From Undaria pinnatifida (lineage: Eukaryota; Sar; Phaeophyceae; Laminariales; Alariaceae): a DNA stretch of 64,000 bases. The notes beneath the pieces are model-generated. The model had not been told where the DNA came from. It was given only the letters and a program-made list of their open reading frames with translations, and searched no databases. Made by a program: the position numbers and the translations under genes. Shown one piece after another: positions 12,401 to 22,984 of this stretch. Location of the stretch: NCBI GenBank assembly GCA_012845835.1, contig JABAKD010000014.1:2655984-2719983 (forward strand), in the 5' to 3' direction. Numbering within the stretch: position 1 is the first letter of the stretch; every line of letters begins with the position of its first letter.

Positions 12401-15400
12401 AAAGCACCCCAGTGGACGAGAGGGCATGGAAGAAAATCGGCCCTCTTGTCTGTATTCCGTTCGTTTTAGAGGCATCCCACACTAGGGGTGCGGCAGAAGT
12501 TTCTAAGAAGTTTCTCGAGCTCCTGACGCGAGGAGTTCAACATCTCACCCCATACGTGGCTGCGTTCGCGCGACCCGACCAACAACTACATGCTGTGTCA
12601 AGTTATCATGCTAATCGAAAGTTTCACGCTTAAGGAGGCTCAAACCGGCCAGAAAAAAAACGTTTCGCCGAAATAACGCGGCCCCCTACTCTGGGATGAC
12701 TGTTTCCTCGTTCTGGTGGGAGTTATTATGAATAGTCCACGTTGAAGCTCATGCCGCGTTGTAACGGAGTGCCCTCCGTAGAAGGATAGTTTGTGGATTC
12801 GATGTGAAGCCATGTCATGGTTGAGGTGAAACCACGTGATACGAGATGTCGCACTCATGTCAAGGCCATTTTAGATGGGCAATAATGTAGGTGACGATGA
12901 TGCGACGGACAAGCAGGACGCCCCTATTCTGACTACCCTGCACTACCTTGCATTACCCTGCACTACCGTGCCCTACCCTGCACTACCGTGCCCTGCCCTA
13001 CTTAGCCCAGTTATGTCTGTCGTTTAGTATTCCATGTAGGGAAATAATGCATAAAAGCTTTGAGTCTATCCAGCGGGCCATGAGGAGAGACCGACCGAAG
13101 ACACCGGAACCCATGAGGGGCACGCTTCCCAACACCGACCAACCACGCATCCCCAACTCGGAGTACCATCACAGCGCTCTGTCGGATGATCAGACACACG
13201 CCACGGTAGCGGTTGCTTTACCAACCGACCTTTTTTTACCCCGCAGGGCTGTCGGCTCGAGGAGCCCCGTGCTTCACCCACCACAGGTTTCGAGCTCACT
13301 AACGGCAGTGCAGTCCGACGTCAAAATGCCATGGTCCAGGCATTAACAAAAAAAAAGATCGTACTGCTAAACAAGAACAACATCACGACGGTTTTTAGGG
13401 AGTCAAGCGGCTCCGTGGTTCGGAAAATAAACGCCAAAAAGGGGTATACGAGGTACCTCCGTCGTAGAGCGCGCCGACGAAAAATAAAAAACGATACCGT
13501 AGGTGATGGATTTCATTCGTTCGTTATCAACCCCGCGCTACAACTCAATCGTATTCGACGAAAAAAACGGCCGTTAAGAGCCTTGCCAACCGACGCCGGG
13601 GTGAGGGCAATCCGCCTTGAAGTGCGCTACGTATTTACGTCTTTGATTGGCACGACGTAGTTTAGAGTCATCCCTCTATCGTGCGGAAGGGGCTGCACAT
13701 TTTGGGCCAAACGTTGTTTTTTTTTTCCCCCGATCGGTCGAGCTCCTTGTCAAATGTGGCCCTATCGGATGGTTTTTGTCGTACCTTTTGTCGGCGGGGA
13801 GATAAAAACAAAGAAAGGCATGTATTTACGGGGGTACAGCAAACCAGCGAAGGTATACCTTAAACAGTCATCCCACGGCAGGAGCTCCTCAAGCGTGGAA
13901 CTTTCTGATAATTTTGCGAGTACAATGGTTGTTTTTCAGGACTAACGCATAGAAATGCTGGTCGGGTTGCGCGAACGAACGCCTTTGAAGCCATGTTTTC
14001 GGGTGAGATATTTGAGGTTCTTTCCTCGTGTTAGGAGCTCAGAAAATTCTTGGAATCTGCTGCTGCACCCTTAGCACGCGATGACTCGATTATACTCGCT
14101 AATTCCTCGTATTGTTCTAGAGGTACGACACATTGCGTGTTCTGTACGGACGGGACGAAGGTCGGTCTATCAGATGCACGCACTATGCTGATATAACGTC
14201 GAGGCTCACCCCCTGCGCTGGCATGCAAGCGGAGACCCCCTGCGGGCGGAGAGTGCAGTGAAGCAGACTCGACGTTTTACTACCAAGCCGTGATGCAGCC
14301 TAGTTTGAATTGCTTCGATCTGCTGCAGAGCACGCTTCACATAATCATACCCGACACGGTTGGTTATGAGGCGTTACGGAAAAGAAAAACCAACCCGAAC
14401 CCCCAAGAAAAATGTGCCTGATTTATCAACGTCAAAGAGCTTTCGAGAAGTGTTACATGAACACGACAGTCGGCCTGCACTTTGGGAAGTGACGGTCAGC
14501 AAAGGCAGCAGTGTGCGAAACAACCCGGGACAACAAAGGAGTGTTTGATTGTTCGGTAAAAAAAAGTGCCCCCCCCTTATCGCGGCCCGCCTCAGGACAC
14601 AGATGGCCCACCTCGAAGAAGAAGAAAGGTAACCGGGGTGCTCCTTGGGATTCTCGAACATGGAGAGCATCATTTGCGCCGTATCATCCCTCTTCTCCCG
14701 CCAAAACCAACCCAATCCAACCCTAACCCTAACCCTAACCCTAACCCTAACCCCAACCCCACTAACCCAGGCTCGACGTACCTTGACGATGTAAGGTAGT
14801 CGGCGTGCTCCTTGGGATTCTTAAACATGGAGAGCATCTTCTGCGCCGTGTCATCCCCCTTTTTCGCCGAGCCCAACCCGCGCAGAGCCGTAGCTGTGGC
14901 GACGCTGGCCTTCCTGCCCATGTGGATTCCCTTGCCGCCCACCCCCTTTTCGTCTACCAGGTGCATCAACGGTTCTAGAGGATGCTCGCGCTTCACCACC
15001 TGCATGGTGACGGTTGAAGCGACAGGGGAGAACCCGGGGATGGATCTTAAACGTCCCCGTATATATATATATTAATTTGTCAGGACAGCTGGCGAATTGA
15101 AGAAGTTTCATATGTTGGTAGGCGTTTGCCAATGGGCGTCCCACCAGGTGTATCAGCGACCCTTGAGCGTGCTCGGCATTTCACCTGTGCGGTGACAGTT
15201 GAGGCGACAGAATGACACCCGGGGGTGGCTCCTAATTTTCCCCGCAGTCCCGGCGCTTAGGGTTAGGTCTATCCTTAATGTCGCAGGCAACTTTCTCCGG
15301 TCGCATGTACTTATTTTTTGAAGCTCAAACTAAGAGCGAAAAATAATAAAAAATACCGCGAAGCCGTTTCGCTAAGTAGAACGTCCTTTGGCCGAAATAA

Positions 15401-17400
15401 AGCCTTCCTTTGAGTCGATTCGCGAGGGCGAAGCCTCTTCGTTGGAAGGTCTTGGCACCCGAACAAAGCCCTCTGATGGCCCCCATCCGAGTGGAAAGAG
15501 ACCACAAAAAACTGCTCAAGAGAAGGTCCTTCTACCAAACGAGAAACTTATGAGGATTCTACAAAAGAGAACAAAGCCTGTTCGTGAGCTGCTGCGGAAC
15601 AAACCCTTCTCAATGCTCAACTCAAGAGCGATAAGTACCACTTTTTTTTTTTTTTTTCATCCTCCGGCGGATGGGTACCACTTAAGCCTGTTCGATAGAA
15701 GACAGTCTTTCTGCTAAACTCTCTGAAAGCTCGACCGCGAGGGCGAAGCGTGTCGTTAGAAGATCCTTGTACCGAACAAAGCCCGTCTGAAAAACCCAAC
15801 TCGGGGTGATGTGGCCACGAAGCCTGGTCGTTAGAAGGCCTTTCCACCGAACACAGACCTTTGAAAGCACAACTCGAGCCAACCAATATTGCTTTCAAAT
15901 CCTGGCCGTTGGGAAGGTCTTTCTACCTAACAAAGCCCGCTGAAAGCTCTCCACCACGAGGGCGAAAACTGTCGCCAGAAGATCCTTCCAACGAACAAAA
16001 ATCCGTCTAATGCTCAGCTTGAGCGCTAACCACCGTGTGGACGAACCGTGTTCGATAAAAGTTCGTTCTACCACACAAAGCCCTCTGGAAGCTCGAGTAC
16101 GACTGAGAAGTCTGCTCAGCAGAGAGCCCGCTTCTACCGAGCAAAGTCCCCTAAAAGCTCGAATTGCACGAGAATGCTCTCAGCCCCGAAGGGGTCGGGA
16201 AACGCACGCAACCACCACGGCGAGCAGAGATCGCGGGAGCTCGCGCTGCAATTGCCACGGGAGCACCGTTGTTTCAGCGACCGACTTAAAGCTAAATACG
16301 ACACATACATTCGTGGAAGCGTGGTGGACTTAGGATTCATCTTTTTGCACCCGCCGGATGACAAACAAGAACAATGTCCAGGAAGGATGCCGCCCAAAAT
16401 GAACGACCGCCCACCGCACCTTTGTCTGCTTTGGCACCTTATTTGGTGAGGCGCTGGACTCCGACAAAACTCTAGCGCCTATATTGCCGCCGTGTCTCGC
16501 TGCGATATGAGCGCGACTAGTCCTTCACTAAACCTTAATGCTAACCCTAACCCTTACCCTAACCCTAACCCTAACCCCCACTCTGACCCCTATCTCCCCA
16601 CCCTAACCCGTCTGTCACCTATCTCTAAACCTGACCCGGTATCGACGGATCACCCCACCTTGTCTGCTTCTGTACATCATAGGAGAGGCGTTGGCGTTCA
16701 AACTCTGGCGCCGATATCGCCGCGTCTCGCTCCAACATGAGCGCGACTAGTCCTTAACTAAACCTTAATCCTACGCTGACCCTGAAACCTAACCCTGACC
16801 CTAACCCTAACCGCAACCCCTACCGTAACCCCAACCCTAACCCCAACCCTAACCCTCGTAACCCCAACCGAAACCTCTACCCCTCACTCTAACCCCTCTC
16901 TTTCCACCCTAACCCCCCTCTCACTTATCTCTAAACCAGACCCGTTATCGATCGACCACCCCACCTTTGTCTGCTTCTGCACTACATTGGAGAGGCGTTG
17001 GATTTCAAACTCTGGCGCCGATATCGCCGCGTCTCGATTCAACATGAGCGCGACTAGTCCTTCACTAAACCTTGATCCCACACTGACCCTAAAACCTAAC
17101 CCTAACCCCAACCCTAACCATAACCGCAACCGTAACCGTAACCTCAACCCTAACCCAAACCCTAACCCTCGTAACCCCAACCGTAACCTCTACCCCTCAC
17201 TCTAACCCCTCTCTCTCCACCCTAACCCCCCCCTCACTTATCTCTAAGCCAGACCCGTTATCGATCGACCATCCCACCTTTGTCTGCTTCTGAACTTCAT
17301 TGGAGAGGCGTTGGACTTCAAACTCTAGCGCCGATATCGCCGCGTCTCGTTCCGAAATGAGCGAGACCAGCGCTTCAATGCGGTCTCGATCACCGTTCAT
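319..17400 (-). CDS. PPP-family Ser/Thr protein phosphatase, gene 1 (9 exons, may continue off the left edge)
   Basis: Metallophosphatase of the PP1/PP2A-like PPP family, expected to dephosphorylate phospho-Ser/Thr. Exons on the minus strand by matched splice sites: 17400-17278, 14999-14782, 12259-12139, 9525-9391, 8509-8402, 4876-4724, 4176-4060, 3277-3020, 600-319 (TAA at 321-319). Summed reading frame is about 500 codons. Exon 1 encodes a charged, probably helical leader ([16 protein letters not shown]). Catalytic motifs in order: VFGDIHGN (exon 3), LGDYVDRG (exon 4), LRGNHE (exon 5), FCVHGG (exon 6), WSDP (exon 7), VRAHEAH (exon 8); all six expected metal ligands are present. Exons 4-8 have the same lengths as in gene 2 (135, 108, 153, 117, 258 nt). 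The frame is open upstream to an alternative ATG near 17,505, but 17,400 matches the gene 2 start better. The intron after exon 7 begins with GC. The last exon is invaded by a dispersed repeat, so the C terminus is uncertain. The divergence from PP1 lies in the region of the SAPNYC loop, which is absent. Confidence 0.85.
360..500. repeat. Dispersed repeat plus (AAC)n inserted in the last exon of gene 1
   Basis: The block reading GTGACCACGGCTTTATCC...GGTTGAGCTGGAG recurs at about 21,725-21,805 and 24,440-24,515. Here it is followed by an (AAC)n run at about 448-488. Read on the minus strand in the gene 1 frame, the run gives about 14 valines and then a tail with no counterpart in gene 2. This marks it as an insertion into, or at the end of, the exon. 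Confidence 0.7.
601..3019 (-). other. Gene 1 intron 8
   Basis: GT (3,019) to AG (601), about 2.4 kb. It contains the hAT-like MITE, a dispersed repeat around 650-715 related to 5,285-5,355, 28,085-28,190 and 29,805-29,860, and a copy of the 200-bp family at 765-870. I see no further exon. Confidence 0.7.
2326..2874. mobile_element. Nonautonomous hAT-like MITE with expanded CCCGA array
   Basis: Terminal inverted repeats read CAGGGCTTTTCACGGGTC at 2,326 and its complement ending at 2,874. The 8-bp flanks are AAAAAAAG and AAAAAAAC, a near-perfect 8-bp target duplication. CAGGG ends plus 8-bp duplication are typical of hAT elements. The interior is almost entirely a GGGTC/CCCGA pentanucleotide array, in inverted orientation at the left end (2,338-2,375) and about 70 units from 2,461 to 2,812. 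No transposase is present. The long frames through the array are repeat artefacts. Confidence 0.8.
4058..4059 (-). other. GC splice donor of gene 1 intron 7
   Basis: Exon 7 must end at GATCAG by alignment to gene 2 exon 7 (both 117 nt), and the intron then reads GCAAGA. The equivalent donor in gene 2 is GTACAG. This is a GC-AG intron with otherwise strong donor context. Confidence 0.75.
4468..4535 (-). pseudogene. Decayed partial copy of gene 1 exon 6 (3' end)
   Basis: On the plus strand CTGGATGCGCGAAACCGAGT and the following GTGGGATGCCCCCATGCAC closely match the real exon 6 end at 4,724-4,780 (CTGGATGCGGGAAACCGAGT). The copy lies in the downstream intron about 255 bp away and includes the splice junction region. 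Confidence 0.75.
5560..5960. repeat. GATC-rich dispersed repeat
   Basis: Repeated short units of the type AGATCATGATCTAGATCAT, with internal palindromes, end in a conserved block (CAGATTGTACGGC...CAGATCTTTCCTGAAA). The block is shared with 9,250-9,330 and 35,570-35,640. Confidence 0.65.
6790..6985. repeat. About 200-bp dispersed repeat family (copy in gene 1 intron 5)
   Basis: This copy, with CACCCTTCATGC near its left and GTGCTCCATCCCAGAAATGT near its right, is closely matched at about 7,880-8,055. Partial or inverted relatives lie at 765-870, 5,030-5,180 and 6,395-6,470. The ends are not resolved and no coding capacity is seen. Confidence 0.65.
7880..8055. repeat. About 200-bp dispersed repeat family, second copy
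   Basis: Same family and orientation as 6,790-6,985, sharing AATGTCTGCCTGGTCG and CGACGTGCTCCGTCCC. It sits in the same intron of gene 1. Confidence 0.65.
8925..9350. repeat. GATC-rich dispersed repeat in gene 1 intron 4
   Basis: Runs of ATAGATCATATAGATC-type units lead into the conserved block GACCCGGTAACATGAGCGAG, also found at 35,585-35,610. Short frames through it (Tyr-Asp-Leu repeats) are artefacts. Confidence 0.65.
9745..9950. repeat. Dispersed repeat, copy of 13,845-14,085
   Basis: Shares GGGTTGCGCGAACGAA and CTCGGGTGAGATA with the 13.9-kb copy. Both begin at a GGTATACCT motif and end near a GTTAGCAGGATG/TTAGCACGCGATG-type end. It is unclassified and lies in gene 1 intron 3. Confidence 0.6.
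10438..11107. repeat. Minisatellite, 29-30 bp unit
   Basis: About 22 copies of a unit reading TTCTGAGGGTGGTGGTTGC plus TTGATTTTCC lie in gene 1 intron 3. Units differ at a few positions, with two recurring spacer variants (TTTTCC and TTTGCC). Open frames through it are artefacts of a unit length near a multiple of three. Confidence 0.9.
11497..11671. mobile_element. tRNA-derived SINE (family A) bounded by small palindromes
   Basis: The element starts with CACTCGCACGAGTG and ends with CACTCGCGTGAGTG...CCGGGCCAC. Inside, TGGCGCAGCGTGGC (11,551-11,564) matches a pol III A box, and a degenerate B box (GGATTCATGTC) follows. Related copies are 46,648-46,834 and 38,352-39,003 (interrupted). Stray ends lie at 10,288-10,301 and near 8,250. 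Confidence 0.65.
12340..12405 (-). pseudogene. Decayed partial copy of gene 1 exon 3 (5' end)
   Basis: CTGCACAAACGCATCAGGC here matches CTGCACAACCGCATCAGGT of the real exon at 12,230. On the minus strand it reads a KSLMRLCR-like peptide against KDLMRLCR in the real exon. It lies about 133 bp upstream of exon 3, within intron 2. Confidence 0.75.
13845..14085. repeat. Dispersed repeat, copy of 9,745-9,950
   Basis: Shares GGGTTGCGCGAACGAACG and GGGTGAGATATTTGAG with the 9.8-kb copy, in the same orientation. It lies in gene 1 intron 2. Confidence 0.6.
14628..14700 (-). pseudogene. Decayed partial copy of gene 1 exon 2 (3' end)
   Basis: GTGCTCCTTGGGATTCTCGA and AACATGGAGAGCATCAT match the 3' part of exon 2 at 14,805-14,845. 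On the minus strand it would read [11 protein letters not shown] against [11 protein letters not shown]. It sits in the downstream intron beside telomere-like repeats. Confidence 0.8.
14712..14762. repeat. Interstitial telomere-like (CCCTAA)n
   Basis: Five consecutive CCCTAA units with flanking CCCAAC variants lie in gene 1 intron 2. The TTAGGG-type motif is the telomere repeat of many stramenopiles, animals and fungi. Confidence 0.85.
15140..15215 (-). pseudogene. Decayed partial copy of gene 1 exon 2 (5' end)
   Basis: ACCAGGTGTATCAGCGACCC through CACCTGTGCGGTGACAGTT parallels the real exon 2 start and its acceptor at about 14,957-15,020. It lies about 190 bp upstream in intron 1, so exon 2 has a decayed copy on each side. 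Confidence 0.75.
16412..16525 (-). pseudogene. Third decayed copy of gene 1 exon 1 3' end
   Basis: Carries the exon 1/intron 1 junction signature (CACCTTTGTCTGCTTT) and the following TATTGCCGCCGTGTCTCGCT. It ends in ATGAGCGCGACTAG, then runs into CCCTAA repeats. Confidence 0.75.
16530..16610. repeat. Interstitial telomere-like repeat
   Basis: Degenerate CCCTAA units follow the exon 1 copy immediately to the left. Confidence 0.8.
16650..16750 (-). pseudogene. Second decayed copy of gene 1 exon 1 3' end
   Basis: Shares CACCTTGTCTGCTTCTG and GCGCCGATATCGCCGCGTCT with the true exon 1. The spacing to its neighbours is about 310 bp (right) and 240 bp (left). Confidence 0.8.
16775..16870. repeat. 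Interstitial telomere-like repeat
   Basis: Degenerate CCCTAA/CCGTAA units form part of the same roughly 310-bp tandem block as the exon 1 copies. Confidence 0.8.
16960..17060 (-). pseudogene. First decayed copy of gene 1 exon 1 3' end
   Basis: Nearest copy to the real exon (17,278-17,400), about 311 bp away. It keeps the donor junction CCCACCTTTGTCTGCTTCTG, and the peptide read in frame is close to [17 protein letters not shown]. Confidence 0.85.
17085..17180. repeat. Interstitial telomere-like repeat
   Basis: Units of CCCTAA and CCGTAA lie between the first exon 1 copy and the real exon 1. This is the last of the three telomere-like blocks in intron 1. Confidence 0.8.
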
Positions 17401-17689
17401 GTTTTTAACGCTGCCCAGCCTCGTCAAGTCGGATGGTCTCCTGCGAATGCGCGCGCGATAGAAAAAAGAAAAGAAAAAAGGCAGTTCCTTCGTTTTTTCC
17501 CCCACCCATTATGTCAGCAAATACGTTGCAGCGAAGCACAAATGGGTGACACGAACGCAGCACACCTTTGGGGGTTCAAGGGAAATACGTGTAGAACATT
17601 CGACCCCCGTTACGGTAGGTTGGCCAGCATTCTGAACAATTTCGACGGTGGAAAAAACCGTGGCTTTGAGCAGTTTGATCCGTGACATG

Positions 17690-18069
17690 TGCTACGGAAT
17701 ACCTACGGAGTGGGTCCAACCGCTCCGTAGAAAAACCACTCTTCACGATTCCAACCGCGCAGTTATAATCCATATGGAGCGGGGCGGTTTTTTTATAATT
17801 TCGCGGAGCGGATATCCGCACGTCGGGAAACTCATCGATTATTGCGGAGTGGATATCTGCCCTTGAAAATGTCACGGAGCGGAGGGGATTTTTCTAGTGT
17901 GTTACGGAGCGGAGCGGATCGGTTATCCGCTTTTCGGAAAATGCACGGATTGTCACGGAGTTGATATCCGCCGCTACAAATGTCACGGAGCGGTGCGGTT
18001 TGATCTAACCGCCCCGTAAAAAACCGCTCCGCGGATATATTCTCACTCCGTACAATTGTAAACATCCCT
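17690..18069. repeat. CGGAGCGG-rich repeat, possible hAT-type subterminal array
   Basis: Many copies of GTCACGGAGCGG and GGATATCCGC in both orientations end at CCCTG (18,065-18,069). A CAGGG-type right end with subterminal motif clusters resembles hAT MITEs, but I could not find a matching left end. Confidence 0.4.
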
Positions 18070-18149
18070 GAATTTATCGAACTCACAGCTGACGTATTTA
18101 TAGTTCAATTTTGTAATAAAATGAGCCGCTTCGAGACTTCAGAATGGAA

Positions 18150-19300
18150 AAATGTCCGAAGAAGGCGACGACTCTAGCGTCGGCCAGACATGCGAAGCAA
18201 AACCCCCAGAAGCTGGGGTAGGGTATCGCACGCAGCAGTGCCCGGTCTTCAACGGAATGGGCTGCGCGACACGCGCGCTGCACAAACGAGCGAACGGACG
18301 GTCGCTGCGAGCACGTACCTACGTACGTACGAGAGCACACAGTCAGCCAGTTCAATCCCATTTGCGACTGACTTCAAGAGGAGACTTCAAGGGGGAAGCG
18401 TGTCCATCGGAGGTGGTGATTCCATCGTCGGCCATACATGCGAAGCCATAACATGACCCTAAGTTGCTGGGGTATAGGGTTGCATGCATAGATGGAGTGC
18501 GCCCGATCTTTAACGCAATGCGCTGCACGACACGCACGAGCGCTGCGAGACCCTACTCGTACAACGCGCTTACGCCGTAAAGGCCGGGTGGCAACAAAAA
18601 ATACCACGGATGTCATGTGTTCTGTCGCTATGCCTGGTAGGTACCAGCATGGGCCCAAATGTAGTAAACGTTGAAATTTAATGTTAGTTATGGAAAATTT
18701 CTTATATTAAGACCCATGGCAGTAAACATACATTAGACTAATGTTTTTATTTTTTATTATTATTATTTTTTTTCATCCCATTTGTTATCCTCGCACCACT
18801 CTCGCGCTCCCTCCCAGTAGTAACTCAGATCCGGGGTCACATAGCGGGCCCTCCTCCCTCCTCCCCATCACGGTACGTGCTTCGTTTTTATTGCGAGAAG
18901 AACTCAGCATTTTCATCCCTCGTCGACTCGCGTCGAAATGTGCGACATTAATTATTACACCCCTTTGAGAATTTCAGAGACGGAATCTACGATTCCAGCG
19001 TCGGCCGTGCGTACGAAGCAATCCGAGGTGCTCGGGTAGGGTGGCATGTATAGATCGAGATCATCCCATTTGCGACTTCGGAGGGGGACAATGTCCTAAA
19101 CGAAAGTTAGTTTCCGATTCCAGCGTTGGCCGTACGTGTGGTATATACAAAGCTCAACTCAAGCTTGTGGAGTAGGGTGGCATGCGCAGGTAGACCGAGG
19201 AGTGCCCGACCTCCAACGCGAGGAGGCTAGCCGCACGACACCCGCCCATCCTGCATTGAATGGCACTACTTGTATTATGGCGTGCACATCGTAAAGGCCG
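18150..19300. repeat. Degenerate tandem repeat, about four copies
   Basis: The block CTAGCGTCGGCCAGACATGC...GCGCTGC recurs at about 18,170, 18,425, 18,990 and 19,115 with heavy divergence. The SINE B body fragment at 18,770-18,960 interrupts it. Confidence 0.6.
18770..18960 (-). mobile_element. SINE family B, body-only (head-truncated) copy
   Basis: The stretch around CTCTCGCGCTCCCTCCCAGT and CATAGCGGGCCCTCCTCC matches 61,130-61,300 closely over about 170 bp. It lacks the tRNA-like head and is preceded by a T-rich tract, as expected for the complement of an A-rich tail. Confidence 0.7.
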
Positions 19301-21689
19301 GTTGGTAAATACCACGGATGGAATGTATCTGATCTGTTGCTATAGCTGAGTCTCAAGGGGTACAGCTAATAATGCCCACTCAGTGATCAGCACATAAATC
19401 CACACACCCACCCACCGACTCATAGGACCACACGTATCCTTCCCAATGCGAGACATGGTAAAACGTTCCTCGCTGCGTTTGCTGAAGAACTCCTAGTAGA
19501 TCCCCCCTCCTCGCCCAATCAGCACTCCTTTAAGAAGATCGTCGTGTTGTCCAGCGGCCCGCAGTATGTACCAGTTGAGGCCCACCGCTATGCCGTTTTG
19601 AGGACCCACTGCTATGCAGTCCTGTAGACAACTGCTGGCCAGTCCGCACGAGAGCTTGTGCTACTATCCGCCGGGAGCAGGGGGGCAACTTGTGACACAG
19701 CTCGACGATATTTTCGTTGTTTTGCCTTGACCTGCACGGCAGTTTTCCGGTGGACAATCGGGCTCCCCGGATCCAATGCGGACACGATAGCACGGTGCTG
19801 CCGTGAGCTTAGGTGGCTACCCCTCGCGCCGGCGTATGATCTTCGTTCCAGCACTGTGAAATGCGTGTAAGGTTCTGCTGGGGTGAAGAGAGCTTCGAGA
19901 GCTCGAGTGGAAGGAGGCTCGCGATCTCGAGAGAGAAATTTGACGGTTTCACAGAAAACAGCATGCGACCGCAACTGTTGGAACTCCTTTCACAAAAGTA
20001 TAACATCGAACCATCGAACATCGGATGACGGACCGAGTAGGAGTATTCAGTTTTCATTGTCGGATTTTCGGTACGGGTGTTCGGTATGTTTTCGTGTAAA
20101 TGTGTCCTTTACTTGTACCTGCATGCGGTATGCGGCGGTGCGGGACGGTTGTGGCTCTGGAACGGCGATTGCTTACCATTGGGCTAGAACCAAGGTTGTT
20201 CATGAGCCAGGAGCACAAATCACCACCGTGCACCACCCCCAGCTTCGCATTTCTCAGCCGTTGCCGATCAAGCTCATTCTCCGAAAATCGAGTTCAAAAT
20301 TCAAAACTGATTCCCTTATTTCAAAAGTTTCCGAATTTTCAGCATGACACATGCCGCAGACCAGCCACGAACTCCCAACCAATGAAAAACTGTAATTATA
20401 GACGACAGACCAATCGGCAACTTCGTTCAGGAAATGCTCCAATTGCTCAAAATGTCAAACAGCAAACAGCAAACGCCACATCAAACCACATCACAGGCGG
20501 AGGTCCTGTACGCTGTACGCTCAGCGATCATGGAGAAGGAACCAAGCCCGGGCCGCCGAGACACCCATGGCCCAAACGCCAGGTGAGCTAGCTTGCCTCC
20601 CCTTTTTTGGCGCGCCCAAGGTTAATCGAATTCAGAGGGGGAAAACAGCTACACCCATACCTGGTATACCACAAGCTATAAGCCACACCCCGCCGTTGAA
20701 AGTATCGTCTACAAGCCTAGTGTACACAGAATACAGCCAAGGACCCGCGTTAGTGCGGTACATGCAGTGCGTGTGCCCACTTTATTGCTGTGCATCATGC
20801 TCGTCGGAAGCACAACCTATGATTTAACAATACCGCACCATTCTTGGATAATGCAATATCCCTATTTAGTGCTAGTTCTGTAATCTGGCAAGGCACCGCG
20901 TAAAACCCCATCATAGAAGAAGTTCTTCGCGAGATGGCGTTGGGTGTTGCCCGCCCGAGTGCAGCAGCAGACCACTCTGGATGAAGTCCGCAGCAGCCCA
21001 ACCTATGTTTGGAGCTTCGGAGAAGGAGGAACGGGGTAACCCTGCCAGCAACAGGTTTTGTCCTCCCCCCCCTGCCTTGGTTGGCTCCGACTACAGTCAG
21101 TCACTCGAGGCAGCAGTGGTTTACTTTTGAGTTTTGACTCTTTGTTTGGTACGAAGCCCAGCCGAGCCCAGTGATACCCATACTCGTGCTCGCGCAGAAT
21201 ACTTGATGGATAGCCTAGAGGCATAGACCGTCTCTAAAGACTTCTACAGAGAGCCGTTTGGCGTGTCCATCACGTGCTTGTTGCCCAACATGTGCGAGTT
21301 GCGCAACGCAACGCACCCCTGCCTGCTGTATGATACCTGGTACGTAAGTAACTATGTGGAAGCAGTGCCGATCAATGATGGACTTGCTTGGTTTTGTACA
21401 AAAATTCCAATTTCCGCTTTTTTGGCTCAGAGTCCAGGGGACCAGAGCTCTACAAACTAATCCAATCAAATCACTGCTCGTGCTGCCGCCGCCGCCGCCG
21501 CTGCTGCTGCTGCTGCGAGTCTGCTACTCGTACACAGCAGTAGCAGCGGTACACGTGAAGAGCTTCTGAACGACCTGACTGCTACAGTAGTAGTCTAATG
21601 CTCGACTATTGGGGGCCGTATGGTTTGCGTCGGCTATTGGAATTCGAATTTCTGCTTTCACACAATCACCCCCCCCCCCCCCCCCGGTG

Positions 21690-21805
21690 CTTCTGTACCG
21701 GGGGAAAGAAGGCCCCGGGGGGAAAAGAAGGGAAGAAACCTGTGACCACAGCTTTGTCTAGGAGGTCGCTGAGAGTTAAACCTCTTATGGGTTGAGCTGT
21801 AGAGT
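21690..21805. repeat. Dispersed repeat, relative of the gene 1 exon 9 insertion
   Basis: CCTGTGACCACAGCTTTG and AGGTCGCTGAGAGTTAAACC match 370-430 and 24,440-24,515. It lies next to a poly-C run. Confidence 0.65.
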
Positions 21806-21908
21806 AAACATCGATGATTTCAAATACATAAATAAAAAAAAATGGAATATAACGACAGCGGTCAGCATCATGTAAAGTGGCACCAGAATGGACCTGGCAC
21901 ATCGTCGG

Positions 21909-22575
21909 CTGACTCCCGATTTCACTTTTTATATGTTTCTGGTGGAGGCATGAATTGCGTCAGCTGTGATATATGCGTGTACCACCTTTTTTGGTTTGTG
22001 TTTTTTCCCTGGGGTATTCCTCAGCTCCAGAGTGACTGGAGCCTGTCCTGTGACCACGGACTTGATTATGCGAGTTAATGCGAAAACAACAACACCAACA
22101 ACAAAGTTGGGATCCATTTCAGTCAGGTTCCATCATATCTCAGAACTGCTCCAATTGGCTGATGTTTTTCAATTTTTATGAAAAAGGAAAAAGCACGAAG
22201 CACCAACAGACTACAGCAGAAACAGTAGTGGAGATAGTTTCTGCGATTCTCGTAGACCTGGTTCGAATACAAGTATATAGTCTAAATATACCTGGTATAT
22301 ATTTTTTTAAAGAGCTAAAGTGTATTTTTCATTTTCTACATGGACTATAAAAAATGAAAAAAAATGTGCACTTCAGCTGTGAGATCGACCATGTTGTTAT
22401 TCTCACATTAACTCGCATAATCAAGTCCGTGGTCACAGTACAGGCTCCAGTCACTCTGGAGTTGAGGAATACCCCAGGGAAAAACACAAACAACCCGAGG
22501 TGGTACACGCATATATCACAGCTGACGCAATCCATGCCTCCACCAGAAACATATAAAAGTGAAATCGGGAGTCAG
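21909..22575. mobile_element. Nonautonomous element with about 175-bp inverted repeats
   Basis: The left arm 21,909-22,085 (CTGACTCCCGATTTCACT...TTGATTATGCGAGTTAA) is the reverse complement of 22,398-22,575. The loop of about 300 bp has no coding capacity. Single-arm relatives lie at 35,820-35,930, 39,480-39,605 and 61,036-61,105 with 61,445-61,500. Confidence 0.85.
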
Positions 22576-22984
22576 TCTACGATGTCGACCATAAACGATT
22601 GGGGTACAAGGTCCCCTATGGGATGTGGTTGGGTTGAAACCCCGGGGAAAAGCAAGACAAAACTCTCGTAAAAACCGAAGAAAAAAACAATTGGCCACCG
22701 CACAAGTAACCCGGGAGGCAACACCGACCAGCCCATACCAGTTTGTGGGTTAGCCTATGGAGTGTGGAGTGTGGTGGAGTGTGGGGGTACGGCACGGCGT
22801 CTGTTCCGTCATTTTTCGTGTTCTTCCTACAATATCAGTCTCGTTTTCTTCTGTCGTGGGGTGGCATGGCGTGAACTCGCGCAACATGCCTGCTGGCGCC
22901 CGCTGCGCGAAACAGCAAGTCGGACCCGAACGTTGCGCCCGCGCAACAGCTATGATACAATATTTAATTAATGAGTGCACGGCT

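Noticed and set aside
14712-17180. A chromosome end
   Set aside because: CCCTAA runs are short, degenerate, interrupted by exon copies, and internal to a gene on both sides.
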